Shown in pieces: positions 32,901 to 41,000 of a stretch of DNA of 41,000 nucleotides. The stretch covers positions 508,234-549,233 of the forward strand of contig CAIIXF020000013.1 in assembly GCA_903813345.2 (NCBI GenBank), in the 5' to 3' direction. The position numbers were made by a program, and so were the translations under genes. This stretch comes from Owenia fusiformis. Lineage: Eukaryota; Annelida; Polychaeta; Sabellida; Oweniidae. Position 1 is the first letter of the stretch. Each line of letters begins with the position of its first letter. The notes beneath the pieces are model-generated. The model was given only the letters and a program-made list of their open reading frames with translations. It had not been told where the DNA came from and did no database searches.

Positions 32901-33451
32901 GCAAGTGCCCCAGATGCATTTTGTTTGGTAAGTAGCACATCAGTTTGTTTTTGTTTGGCAAGAGCCCCAGTTTGTTTTTGTTTGCTAAGTAGCACATCAG
33001 TTTGTTTTTGTATGGCAAGAGCCCCAGTTTGTTTTTGTTTGGTAAGTACAACAATTTGTTTTTGTATGGCAAGAGCCCCAGATTGTTTTTGTATGGCAAG
33101 AGCCCCAGATTGTTTTTGTATGGCAATAGCCCCAGATTGTTTTTGTATGGCAATAGCCCCAGATTGTTTTTGTATGGCAAGAGCCCCAGATTGTTTTTGT
33201 ATGGCAAGAGCCCCAGATTGTTTTTGTATGGCAAGAGCCCCAGTTTGTTTTTGTTTGGTAAGGACCACAGGTGTGTTTTCTCGGTAAATTACTGATTTCT
33301 CTAAACACGAAAATCTGAAATCAGGATGCATTTGTCCATGCTCCAGCCGCGATACAAATGCATCACCCCCATTGCGACCTTCACAGCGATTACCTAATTC
33401 CCTTGGGATGACTTTTCTCTTCTTCCTCCTTCCATCAGGCAAGGACTGCAA
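23906..33451 (-). CDS. Helitron (Helentron-type) Rep/helicase with OTU, C76-like and EEP domains; main exon
   Basis: Rolling-circle transposition protein, expected to act on DNA in the nucleus. Numbering is from the first codon of the open frame. Residues 62-220: 9-residue GALAIQKQ-type repeats. OTU protease ~672-795, with GDGNCLFRAI (Cys681) and NHYDVV (His ~789). Second Cys/His domain ~825-985, with GGGKQCFANS (Cys841) and FDPHSRD (His970), like C76 tegument-type deubiquitinases. Lysine-rich ~20-residue repeats ~1185-1420. Cys/His cluster ~1453-1520 (CVVC, CALC, CQNCH). Rep: HVH at 1971/1973, tyrosines 2163 and 2167 in YIVSYISK. SF1 helicase: GKAGTGKS 2527-2534, IIDE to 2618, FGDFYQLPP, IHKLQGKT ~2894, AYVAFSR. 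EEP ~2974-3181: LTETW ~3001, GDFNEN ~3106, IDHV ~3146, His3170. There are no internal stops. The first codon is TTG, not ATG. The frame has no upstream ATG before a stop, and TTTTGCAG at its edge looks like a splice acceptor, so coding probably begins at 33445, joined to an upstream exon. The first internal Met is residue 41 (codon 33329-33331). Confidence 0.95.
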   Translation of the reverse strand: MQSLPDGRRKKRKVIPRELGNRCEGRNGGDAFVSRLEHGQMHPDFRFSCLEKSVIYRENTPVVLTKQKQTGALAIQKQSGALAIQKQSGALAIQKQSGAIAIQKQSGAIAIQKQSGALAIQKQSGALAIQKQIVVLTKQKQTGALAIQKQTDVLLSKQKQTGALAKQKQTDVLLTKQNASGALAKQKETDVLLSKQQLTVIQKGNEVLPKPSVVLAKQNSETIKMRESKKSENPMPLCLNETRLSEIAFTCSTDSLYKNVALISCTTSDIPNNNAKHHNVLTEQIQDTLVTKLATLLLPSAIVKSEKKRLRKLTKVNVSPNVETITETRDTLLENCTDTLGKSQRIIQEVKCLLTNNKNILRSLSKSEKYWRNKVRGQERSKVIRMNTSRNKMEQHLKNKRCVQYFLTNTQKFSSRKLGRKKRNLTSKQEKHLPDNNYIASESKKHVFTKPDLEQYLSDNTVRVPPIEKNDFKILNTENTEIKNCSNRKQLKRFKYLSNNSDIDKTENCENVSDTEDPYFLKIVQEMEDIFNDNSPRVPPVLIHDETFSTANHKNEPKKNEIPQKNGKRNKLFNENVCTQSECGDINTKYEASQTGGYKPKNKSKSKPCESSDDVTVLKETFCRPIGNFNPLQNIEKVKLCNIHHLKYTSKSNDPVYNNVDITFMKPKYESLKHITGDGNCLFRAIAYCITNDENDHTAIRQSIVCHRNDQSCKEYICKTRGITAAELEIHIKSKNMNRFSVWGTDIEIATACHLFKTQILTFENTKRWAVFGKEFTNRCIYLDHSSQNHYDVVTDVIHGNADINPVKENTPKIQIFDEVVQGNISQNNSMFDGIGGGKQCFANSMSFLLMLESETNHKIDAEFITDVLVRGNILYTSIIAQNPTPTGYLEIFDIPETISFNNKTYIYKSRQLQGYLEYWNYNEEDDDGLTLHEAIEKVLTDYNSCLITFLNTTICVMKKKDMYYSFDPHSRDDQGRIDVLGNAIVHISNSLERMSLFLWNTAESLTDSLINRTNAKHGFSVDGIKFEECRSSQQIQDQNSESKLSTISSKMKCRNDFAKNEVKNLTGSEPFNMSSKSAQRNSCKRKLNLENLDAHQRKESEIIEPLYDNEQNAVDSMSLEIKQSYVDLCQLTCKSGQLGAGKCDEAWMPCTKNTVNNKESIFDSSLCTEDCRTDIFSDKEMARLRKMSKSDQKKYKANILTKKRYAFDETFKQKKLKHDTEKYASTPELKDRKKYLSKHRYETDEDFKQKKLNHDKQRYQIDEDFKQRKLYQVKKIYQTDEDFKQRKLNQSKHQSKQRYEIDEDFKQRKVNLSKSKYKCDTDFKEKVKQQSKEKYEFDQDFKEKVKQQSKEKYEFDQDFKEKVKQQSKEKYEFDQDFKEKVKQQSKEKYEFDQDFQQRVKKQSKQKYDTDEAFKKSKIIQGKEKHITKKTQRENIDRVIQDFKQTINDGLNYICVVCHRLLFQHQVLTYKGNAYPKLSKEDKQKCVSEMYLHNREISCKENCALCKSPMSKLWICQNCHVHFKKGKIPPMANTNNLSLPAIPQELKDLNILEQHLVSLRLPFMKVVQLPRGGQFGMNGPVISVSNNADETIKALPRPMNDEQLLTVKLKRKLEYQGHYLYKSVSISRVKKALAYLKQNNEHYKDIDITDDFVNLIPQEILSEEDQKQYGRTPELKQTDIGYNVCQREISTENKGEDTRNDMIDIVSDTCLQPDNIAQHILDTHLDKIYCIAPGEGNKPIRILDEKNNEALSFPTLFPNGRNSNNENREKKLSATKYFGNRLFSADLRFAKNTQYIFYAQYLTEVQNILSKVSVNLRKITGKSKSGDTITAEDIIDKEKSEMLCRKNAGHHYLQPIRGTPPYWQHVQKDLFAMIRQLGPPTWFCSFSSADMKWNEVISTILNQNNDPRLPEEISKTERAELIRDNPVTVTRMFDNRWKKFMNDVIKSPAQPIGKVKDMFYRVEFQMRGSPHVHCLIWIEGAPIYGKSTDSEVEKFIDKYVTCELPDETTNPDLCKIVTEVQTHSKKHSKSCKKNKRTTCRFHFPRLPSEKTFIIDDTTPDESTECIPIKVAEDIIKSLWEFFLAEDYSEMTLNEIFEKAHPGLTMEKYENIIRILTKSKRKTIFLKRTVKDMWINNYNADLLKAWEANMDIQFVLDVFSCVVYIVSYISKQEREMSQNLIDAEQEAKEQNASASKLMKMIGFRYMKHREVSAQEAVYRASNLHLKECSRQTVFLPVGNNPIKMSLPISVIRQQKDDKPDRIWATSIIDRYFARPNNAEFNDLCLAEFASLYRVVIYNNDEEIVEDERETSKRIKLDFGLGFIQKRSKSPPGIIRYPKFSKDTNPNEYYHSMLQLFIPHRSDKELQPVEYETFEGYFKCGKIKHGGQLLKVSEIVAKYKRIYDVTGDELDAAQDKLSDGDSYENAWANLAPEQELERQECISENIESISDDIDETDMPDIDFKTKDQEKGKVNCLVELQTDTIPTNEAMEMIRSMNTKQKQIFYLIRKQCLELSWGNKIKPLFVHICGKAGTGKSHLIKCIHYIATHLLRSLLKNPDDLSVLLTSPTGTSAFQINGNTLHSAFRITSRYLSRTYEELEESKIAPLKMRLESLKNLIIDEISMVSVRLFNTVRGRLQQIKPGDNPDFGDTSVLAFGDFYQLPPVKQKSLLKPDETNYNPWEKFKKIELTQIMRQRGDMKYAEFLNRIRVLKKGEKISAEDDEFIRQIMKKPIPEDVMRIYSKHIHVDAYNKKRILSHAKSTNAKIHKIKAIDYKKLKGQEWKKIDEEPQHRADTLTPELQICIGTQVLLIKNLCIADGLANGAFGVVTAIEFKKESDNMPSAVWVKFDNPKVGIKTRYKNQSEIHPESIRIEPYNDEVNSKFMRQQIPLIPSYACTIHKLQGKTCDQLAISCKNMFAGGQAYVAFSRVTSSDGLYIIDYDPTSIYCDDKMAKALEEMPNFDLPKYEIATENDLSLIYHNTQGLIAHMKDVKSNTDLTCCDIICLTETWLRDEIGSEILEIETFNSPHLVNRKVSHHEGGIAIYNKSILGIMQTISITSPLDNAITIVKDIAIITIYKSPKMQKTKFITEMEKILQHIYKKHEKILIVGDFNENLLDSKKHYIHDFMIRKGYLLLSDTDIPTTEGGTCIDHVYTSRALINVDISVMPIYYSYHEMIKVIIRNVK
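29190..29900 (-). repeat. Coding repeats of ~20 residues (lysine-rich, KQQSKEKYEFDQDFKEK type)
   Basis: About a dozen units with a YxxDxDFKxK core lie between the C76-like domain and the Cys/His cluster. Around 29266-29500 four units are nearly identical at the DNA level (60-bp period), while flanking units at 29500-29870 are diverged. This points to recent local expansion inside an older array. The charged K/E/Q composition predicts helical or coiled-coil structure, possibly a spacer or a nucleic-acid-binding tail. Its function is not established. Confidence 0.85.
32795..33268 (-). repeat. 27-bp coding minisatellite in the Helitron N-terminus
   Basis: Tandem 27-bp units (plus-strand core GCAAGAGCCCCAGATTG) encode 9-residue repeats of the type QKQSGALAI. 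The most homogeneous block is at ~33055-33245. More degenerate units (DVLLSKQKQ, GALAKQKQ) continue to about 32795. Because the unit is a multiple of three, frame is kept whatever the copy number. The other frames are also free of stops across the block. Confidence 0.9.
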
Positions 33452-34597
33452 AACAAGAGTAATTACTGTACTCTCCGCATTTATTGTGTGCTATTTTATT
33501 TCGTAATTGTGAGTTTAATTCATGAAGTGTAATATCAAAGAAATTTAATTCATAAAATATATTTTTGAAATTCTTGGGAGTTGAAGTTTAAATATTTCCC
33601 AGTGTGACAGTATTTTATAAACTAAAAGTAATTGAATAAATTTTGTAACCACAATACTTCAATATCACAAAAAAACATGAAATATATAAAAGCACTGAAT
33701 AATGCAGAGTACAGTATCTGGTATTCAGAAGAATAAATAACACAAATAAATACATACCTCTCTAGATCTCTCCCTCAGGGTATTGAAATAATTAGCCAGT
33801 TGGATGTCTCAAATGCCCGTGACTGATTGGCTAACTCACTCCAACACACTTGAGGTCATATTCATACACACATACAACAACACTGCACAGATACATACAC
33901 AAATGACAATAAATGAACTAAGAGAGCATATGTACAACTTATTCAGTGCACTGGACTATTCAGGGAATCCCAAGACAAATTGTTTCATCACTCATTTTAA
34001 CAACATTCATACAAACTCAGTGGGAAACTTTCATCATGAATAAATAAATAAGCACAATTGTATTTTGATTTATCCAGAAATTTTCGGAGCTCATGAGATT
34101 CAGAACTTTAAATTAACTAAGTTGTACACAGACATTTTCAGCCAAGTGTTCCTAAAGACCTGAAAAAGAAACTGCCACTCAGCTCAAACAGTGATCATAC
34201 ATGAGTTAAAAATATAGAGAACACATCCAACTCAACTTCTAGGTTATAGCACAAAAATCACCTTACCTGATGTATCCAAAGCTCTTCATCTGGCTAGGTT
34301 TCATTAGCCAGGATGCCCAAATGGAATTTATACCTCAGTTCACTCAGATACATACCCACAAATGTTCATATGTCCTGAGACTTGCAACTCGAGCTGTCAA
34401 ACTTTTGTAACTGAAACCTCAGACAGTGAAACTTGACTTTAAACATAATTTTCAGGCTCACAACATCAAGGTAACAGCATACATACCCATTAGCTCTAGA
34501 TGATGAAATATAACAAGAGTTATATAACACCGCTCTCCATCTAGGTTACATAAATCTAACAACATGGATGACCATTGTTGACTATTGTTTAGTTTAC
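33446..34597 (-). other. Proposed Helitron intron / 5' region
   Basis: AT-rich DNA without a long reading frame. On the minus strand it is bounded by GTAAAC and a pyrimidine-rich TTTTGCAG. It includes further donor-like sites near 34265 and 33755, so the 5' gene structure may be more complex. The 5' terminus of the Helitron must lie in or beyond this stretch, but no unambiguous terminus was identified. Confidence 0.4.
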
Positions 34598-34666
34598 CTT
34601 CTTTAGGTCTAACTTGGACCTCCTGACATACTCTCTCTTCCTCCATGCTTTGGGTTTTCTTGCCAT
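34598..34666 (-). CDS. Candidate first coding exon of the Helitron gene
   Basis: An ATG opens 23 codons (MARKPKAWRKREYVRRSK, then LDLKK) that end exactly at AAG|GTAAAC, a reasonable splice donor. The exon ends in phase 0. The main exon would begin in phase 0 after TTTTGCAG at 33446, so joining gives LDLKK followed by SLPDGRRKKRKV, one continuous highly basic N-terminus that resembles a nuclear-localisation or DNA-binding tail. The intron would be 33446-34597, about 1.15 kb. This is inference from splice signals, phase and composition. Other donor-like sites nearby (ATCAG|GTAAGG near 34265, GTATGT near 33755) leave room for alternative or extra exons. Confidence 0.5.
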
Positions 34667-35350
34667 AGCTGTGTAAATAAAAATAAATAATCAAGACAAC
34701 AAATATACATTTTCTATGACATATGCCACATTAATTAAACAACAGAAATTAACTTCTTGTATCATGTATGAAAAAGTGCTGGAGTGTTATGCTATTTTTC
34801 ATTCTATGTGCTTTTATTTCATCTAACATCAAATGTATCAATTCAGGCAATTTAAGTATAAAATAAAATTTAGCCAAATGAATTGTAAATAAAATTTTAA
34901 TCCATCTTATTGTTACATTGTCATACTTAATTAGTCAAACCATGATTGAGTATATGGTTCGTACTTAATATGAATGAGTATTCAATAAATCATGCTTGGA
35001 GGACACCATAATTATGCTTAAAATTCAAAATTTTAATTCTAAATATTTCATTTGAGATTCTGTTAAAAATTCAAATTATATATGGAGCGCTTTATAAACA
35101 TTAAACTTTACTATTGTATTTATGGTATGAGATATTAAAGTGTATTTCTATTAGGCATATATCATAGAAGTTGTATCTTTTAATACATAAATGAAATGTT
35201 ACGTAAAACCATAGCACAGTAGATAGTGTATCCAATTTCAAACATTTATCCTTTGATTATTGAGTGTTATCAAAATATAGTTGTGAATTTCATGACAATA
35301 TATCATTACGAAAGAAAGTTTGATACAACAGTAATTGAGCTTGTATTTCT
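34667..35350. other. Helitron upstream flank, no feature recognised
   Basis: Very AT-rich. It would contain the promoter of the Helitron gene if exon 1 is right, but no TATA or initiator element can be singled out. Confidence 0.4.
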
Positions 35351-35509
35351 AAATGCAACTTTAGGCTGTTGTCTACTGGATTAACTTAATGTTTTATGGG
35401 CAACTCATTTAAATATAAATATTAAATACCACTTTTTCATACATAATTAAATGAGTTGGTGATAAATAGTAGGTTAATCCAGTAGCTAACAGCTATAAGT
35501 TGCATTTAC
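35351..35509. mobile_element. Hairpin MITE / foldback
   Basis: AAATGCAACTTTAGGCTGTT pairs with AACAGCTATAAGTTGCATTT. The arms continue with CTACTGGATTAA/TTAATCCAGTAG and CAACTCATTTAA/TTAAATGAGTTG. About 159 bp, almost fully palindromic. Confidence 0.8.
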
Positions 35510-36429
35510 TAATATAAACTCAGCCAATCAAGTAATATGTTAACTTTAAAGTGAACAATTTATTACAATGTCTAATACAAAATTGATGAGACCGTAGAAA
35601 AATAAAATGTACATTTAATACTGTTATTAAGGAATCCTGAAAAAATTAGGTTTATGTTTAGGTGGTTGGACCTAAAAATATACCACTATGGGCAAAATAT
35701 TGTTAGGGGGCTATAGCCAAAACCAATAATAGACACCAGCATCAAAGATATCACAGATTGAAGTACATAACACATGAAAGGCAAAAGAGGAACAAGCAAG
35801 AGCATAATTCTGTCTAAAGTAGAAGAAGAAGGCAATAGTTGAAAGAGTAACAGAAGGAATATATAAGCGCAAAGGCCAAAGGGAAGGGTGACTACAAACT
35901 CTAAAGAAACCCAACAAGAAAAGCAAACTGTAAGTGTAAATCTGTCATAAGAAAAGTAGACCCTATATATCCCAAAACCATGATCTAACGTGAAAAGAAA
36001 CAATGTCTAACACCCCCCTCCAATCGAGAACCAATATCACAATCCAGGACCAGAACACCAAGGGACATTTGATTCATACTGAAGTCTGAATACATGTTGA
36101 AGAAAAAATTGAAAAATGTATAACCAATACTCATAACATCAAAAATAGTTACTAGTACTCATAAAAGATAGAGTATTCAGTCTCAAATGATGTGTGATAG
36201 ATAAAATCCAGTCTCGAAGTCCATAGGCAATTCAGAGGGTCAACATCTGTTCGCAAAGCAGTCATCATAATTCATAAAACACAACAATTCACAATGGTCA
36301 TCAGGAGAAAACTATGGCTGGTTTCAATCCTTATTTCTCAACCATTAATGCCAAAGATTTTGTAATGATACTCCAGTATGTCTAATTATTTATGCAAATT
36401 CAAATAAACATTACTCAAACTTTCAAATC
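35510..36429. other. No feature recognised
   Basis: Non-coding. The 105-codon minus-strand frame at 35686-36003 is a run of hydrophobic residues with no recognised motif, probably chance. Confidence 0.4.
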
Positions 36430-37710
36430 AATCTGTTGAGCATTGTGCCAACAAGACCATTCAGACAAGTTGGCCATTTTGCTATAGATTTTAATAAAAA
36501 AAATACTTCAAAATTTCAAATCTATAATCCCAGTGGTTCACCTTGAAATGTACAGAGTATACTTTTCAGATAAGATTTAGGAAAAGAAAATCTAGGATGA
36601 CTACCTTAAATTTGACCAAGCATGCCCAAATATTAATAGCTCAATACACCTTGAAAACATTACTGAAAATTTCAATCCATCTAGTGACAATAATTTGCAA
36701 TGGAATATCAAAAATGGTTACTCTACAATGAAACAAACATGTTCAACATGTCCACACCAATAGGTTATCTTAATGGTTTTTCATCTGGAATCCCTGAAAC
36801 TAATTGGTTAAAGAGACAAAAACGTGGGACAAACATTTTAAAAAAATAGCCACTTTAACATTCACCCAGAATGTCCAAAAACTAATCAGTTGAGATTTTC
36901 ATACACTTATCCCAGCAAATTAAAAATTAAATGGTTTGTCTGGAAGTGCATACATAAGATATTAGACAAAAAAAACAAAATGGCCACCTTAACATTTACC
37001 ATGCTCAAAATTAATCAGCGAGATTTTCATCATCGTCGCTGAAAATATGTTATCGATCTGCCAAATGGTTCCCCAGATACATGTTGATAAGACTTTACTG
37101 AGAAGATTTTAAAACAACAATACCCCCTTAACATTGACCCATAATGGCCAAAACCTAATCAGTTCAAATTGCATTCTGAGAATCATTCCGCGAAACGATT
37201 AGTCTGAAAACGCAGACAAGCCTTTACAGACAAGATTTGAGGACTGAAAATCAAAAATGGCCTTCTTAAAATTGACTCAGAATGCCCAGAAACTTATCAG
37301 TACAAGATTTTCATACAAAGAGTCATTCCTGGAAATTTGAAACTGATCTGTGAAGCAGTTCAGCTGGAAACGTGTAGACAAGACCTTACAGACATGATTT
37401 TAGGACAGAAAAATCCAAAAGGGCCACCAAAACCTAGTTTGAGATTCTCATACTAAGAATCATCCCTGAAAATTTGAAAGTAATCCATGAAAAGATTTCT
37501 ATCCAGATTACTATAAGACTATACAGACATGATTTTATGAAGGAAAATCAAAAATGGCAACCTTAAAACATTAACCCAGAAGGCCTAAAAACAAATCAGT
37601 TTAATATTTTCATACAAATGAAAATTCGAAATCAATCCGTCAAATATTTTGCATGGAAACTCATAGACAAGACTTTACAGACAGGATTTTACAACGAAAA
37701 CAACAAAATG
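36430..37710. repeat. Degenerate ~140-bp tandem array
   Basis: A block of the type AAAATGGCCACCTTAACATT then GACCCAGAATGCCC recurs at about 36608, 36862, 36998, 37135, 37273, 37417 and 37570. It is followed in each unit by AATCAGTTxxGATTTTCATAC, and by AGACAAGACTTTACAGACA near the unit end. Roughly nine diverged units. Confidence 0.8.
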
Positions 37711-37879
37711 GCCAACAATAATAAAAAAAAAACGGACAGAAGTTTTTTTAATTTATAATTGTAACAAAATTATCACATAAAACTACAGTGAAACTGACAT
37801 AAGTTTCACAATACATGACACCTGAATATTTTTAAAACTTTAAAGCTACTAAATAGGTAATTTATACTACTATGTGGTG

Positions 37880-38420
37880 AGAATATGAAAAGTTTGTTTC
37901 ATCAGTCAATCTGACTAGAGGGAACAGGTGTTAATGTTCATTCATACATAAATTCACACCAACAGTTAGCTCAACTGTCCTTAGTAAACCAGAGCAGGTG
38001 ATCACCTCTGCAACTGAAAGCTCAATGATTCATGAATGAATGATTAAGGCATCAGGGCCTAGCTGAGTGTGCTCTTGACTGGTTGGTCAACTTGACAACT
38101 CCCAAAAAAGTAGTTTCATTAGTCAATAATTAGCTCAACTGTCCTTAAGAAACCAGAGTGGGTGATAACCTCTGCAACTGAAAGCTCAGATAGATTCATG
38201 AATGAATAAAGAATGTATAAATGCAAGGTAGTTCACACGTCCTGACTCACAACCACATGGTTATGACATCAGTGCCTAGACCGGTCAGCCAACTTGACAA
38301 CTTCAAAAAAAAGTTGTTCAGCACTCAATCTGACTAGAGGAAACAGGTGTTAATGCTCAGACAGACTAGAGGTACATTCATACTTGTACATACATACATG
38401 CACACACACAACTAGCTTAA
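37880..38420. repeat. Tandem / dispersed repeat with AATCTGACTAGAGGGAACAG motif
   Basis: TTAGCTCAACTGTCCTTA recurs at about 37966 and 38130, and TCTGCAACTGAAAGCTCA at about 38008 and 38173. ACTAGAGGxAACAGGTGTTA recurs at about 37912 and 38331. A further copy starts at 40835. Confidence 0.75.
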
Positions 38421-38429
38421 TGACATTAT

Positions 38430-38600
38430 TTAGACAAACAAATTAGGCCAAATGCTCAACATTTTTGGGAAGGTGGAATATGAAAACTAAAGATAAAGCA
38501 AAGATAAAGACCCAAGTTTTGCCAATGGCCAAAGGATTAAAACTAACCAAAAAGACCAAGTGCTCAACAATTTGGGAAAGTGGAAATAAGAGCACTTAAG
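38430..38600. repeat. Short tandem duplication
   Basis: The block CCAAATGCTCAACATTTTTG then GGAAGGTGGAA (about 38447) recurs, diverged, at about 38555 (CCAAGTGCTCAACAATTTGG). Confidence 0.65.
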
Positions 38601-40830
38601 TTTAAATGGAGGTTCTTAAACCTGAAATAAAAATAAAAAAATGGCAAGACTCTTTAGTGTTCTAAAGAATTTTTAAAAAATGTGAATCAATCAATCCATC
38701 GAGTAATGTTCATGGAAATGCACAGAAAATACTTTTAAGACAAGAACATGGGATTGAAAATCCAAAATTGTTTCTGTACATAGAAATTACACATCGCACA
38801 AATCTGGGGAAATTAGCGTAACATTATGGCGTTTAAATACCAAAACAAAACAATGGGCAGTGTATGGCGCAAATAGCTATATAACATCAAAAACGATGAG
38901 TCGTACATTTTGTCAAGTTAATTCAACCTTAAAGTAAAATAAGATATCTTTATTCAATCCTAATAAAATTCACAGAGTAACAAAATCTCAAGGACAATAT
39001 TTCTGAAATGTTTTTGAATTTAAAAAAACAGTCAGAAAATTTACTTGAAGTTTTAGTAAAAATTGATATGCATGGAATTTGAGGTAAAAAATATATGCAT
39101 TACATTTTATCAAGTCTCGTAAATCAGCTCTTATTTTAGTATCATTGGTAAAATCCACGAACCAGGTATTGTTTCGCAAGGACAATATTGTGCAATTAAT
39201 TTTTATTCAAATCATACCTTAATTAGAAGGTTAAAAAAACATTAACATTTTGCTCATCCCCTTTGCCTTCAAAGCCTTACACAATTTTGAAAATATTAAG
39301 AGCATTCAAGTAAGAAATTTTGAATTGCAGCCATCACACAATTATGAGGTAATGAATGCACATGGTCCATTGAACAAAATGTGAAATGTTAGTGGTGTTC
39401 TGTTATTATTTTAAAAGTTATCCCAATTTTAACAAACAGTGGAAAGGTAAAGTGTTACGTCTTACAACGTATTTGACGATGTCAGGATATATTTAACTTT
39501 AAAAATATGACATAAAACTTTTCGAAGAAACATAGTATCACTGAAATGTGCATTAAAAATACTTTAAAATGATGTATGAAACACATGGTTGGTGTTTTTA
39601 ATAAGGCGGGGACTAACGCTTGAAGGTAACATTAGCCCATATTTCTCAAATTGTCCCCAGGTCCGTGCACGTCATAAATGGAAAAATGTTGGACATTATG
39701 TAACTTAACTGGACTACCAACTATGACATATTGTGTGAGCCTTCTAACATTGAAAGATGTCAACTATGATAGATTGGAGAATAAATTTGTAGTATGGCGA
39801 AAAAGCTACAAGCCCACCCACAGTGCACAAGAAACCCAGTCTGCAAGGAAAAATTAGGATGGTCGGATATATCGTTCAAAATTGATAAAATTATGCTCAT
39901 CTGGCAACTTCTATCATTGAACATGGATAATATGTATGAACTTATTGCTATAATGTGAATATTAGCTCATTAGGTTCCATGCATTATCACCAATAGGGAA
40001 CTGTATAAAAATCACTGAAAACCTTGGCATTCAAAATATATCATCCAAATTAACATGGAATTGAAACATAAGGGCAGTAATGTATGATAAAACTCTTTAG
40101 AGATGGCGATTACAATGCATGACATACACCAACATCCGACTATATAAGAGCATTATAGAATTCTGTAAGCCTTGCATTTGTTTGGTAATGGTGTCTAATG
40201 ATTGGGAACTCGTCAGAAGTGGCTAAACTATCATGCTACTCCTCACGGGAGAGGGAAACCTAAATGCCATTAAGTCTAAGTGGGGAACATTACATGACCA
40301 GTACAACAAAAGTTAATGTAATATGCGCGAGATTGAAACTGACACCAAAAAGGGATATAATCAAAATTTTCAAGCACTGATGGTATTCCAAATAACAGCT
40401 CAAACAAAACCAAATTAGAGATCTAATTTGGGAAAGATCAAATATTAAAAACCGAAAGTTATGTAGTAATCGCAAAGGCAATTCATGCAATAGACTTCAT
40501 AATTATAAGGTCATACTTGCAATTTTGTAAATATTCATGCAGTAATGTCATGTGGGCTAATGATGAGACATTCAGGTAGCGCAGTACATTCATATATCAT
40601 CTGCATTTTGCTTATCTGGCTAACATGCTCCCATCGGCCTTGGGGAAGATGGAACATGGAAAATGAAGCTTTTGTACATATACTGTTTTAATTTTTGTCA
40701 TTAAAACTTCAATGTTATTGCATATTATAATTATGTACTCTCCAATTATCTGTGGAGGTAATAAAGATATATAAACATAACAAAAATGAATAAACGCAAG
40801 GGAGCTCACACATTTCATTCTTATGCCCTT
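38601..40830. other. No feature recognised
   Basis: AT-rich non-coding DNA. No inverted-repeat element, conserved domain or exon with matched splice signals was found. Confidence 0.4.
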
Positions 40831-40834
40831 ATGG

Positions 40835-41000
40835 TCGCTGAGATGTCTTGCTCAAGTTCTAGACCTGTCAGCCAACTTGACAACCCCAAAAAAGGTTGAT
40901 TTATCAGTCAATCGGATTAGAGGGAATAGGTGTTACAGTCAGACACACTAAAGGTACATTCATACAATTATTCACACACATAATTAGCTCAACTGTTCTT
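40835..41000. repeat. Dispersed repeat copy, cut by the window end
   Basis: CAGCCAACTTGACAAC and GGTGTTACAGTCAGAC then AGGTACATTCATAC match the array at 38290-38400. TTAGCTCAACTGTTCTT matches 37966. Continues past the window edge. Confidence 0.8.

Noticed and set aside
32631-33287. 218-codon plus-strand frame with CFCMARAPD repeats
   Set aside because: Antisense of the 27-bp coding minisatellite, which is free of stops in all frames.
35686-36003. 105-codon minus-strand hydrophobic frame
   Set aside because: No motif, low-complexity Phe/Leu composition typical of AT-rich antisense; no splice or promoter context.

Overview
The window is nuclear DNA from an animal. It is AT-rich, its genes are spliced, it holds no prokaryote-style gene clusters, and it is packed with tandem repeats and nested DNA transposons. 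The repeat style (a GTCT microsatellite beside AGGTCAA-rich minisatellites, and many foldback or MITE elements) together with a giant OTU-bearing Helitron suggests a marine invertebrate, perhaps a mollusc. That is inference; the sequence contains no taxonomic marker.

The dominant gene lies on the minus strand at 23906-33451. It is one uninterrupted reading frame of about 3,180 codons encoding a Helitron (Helentron-type) transposition protein. In order it carries a repeat-rich N-terminus, an OTU cysteine protease, a second papain-fold-like Cys/His domain resembling C76/herpes-tegument-type deubiquitinases, a lysine-rich array of ~20-residue repeats, a Cys/His cluster, a HUH-Y2 Rep nuclease, a Pif1-like SF1 helicase and an AP-endonuclease-like (EEP) domain. 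Almost every catalytic motif is present, so the element may be autonomous. A phase-compatible basic first exon is proposed at 34598-34666. Beyond the stop codon, the last ~30 codons are duplicated in tandem, and a decayed piece of another EEP domain lies at ~22300-22495.

Between about 14.4 and 18.5 kb, minus-strand exon-like segments with splice signals appear in collinear order and read like CFAP65/CCDC108, a sperm-flagellum/cilium protein. At least one nonsense codon and a frameshift suggest that this copy is decayed.

The rest is layered repeats. At 1-2760 there is a structured repeat invaded by hAT-like, TTAA-type and foldback elements. At 4258-5925 there are two terminal-inverted-repeat elements. 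At 6610-10270 a ~447-bp satellite is interrupted by four insertions, one nested in another. At 10758-11770 there is a microsatellite plus an AGGTCAA minisatellite. At 12036-13302 a mariner-like element contains a MITE. At 13510-14280 an element is bounded by inverted minisatellites. At 20316-23430 there are further foldbacks and a MITE within a MITE. The right flank (36.4-41 kb) carries degenerate tandem arrays. No RNA genes or CRISPR arrays were seen.
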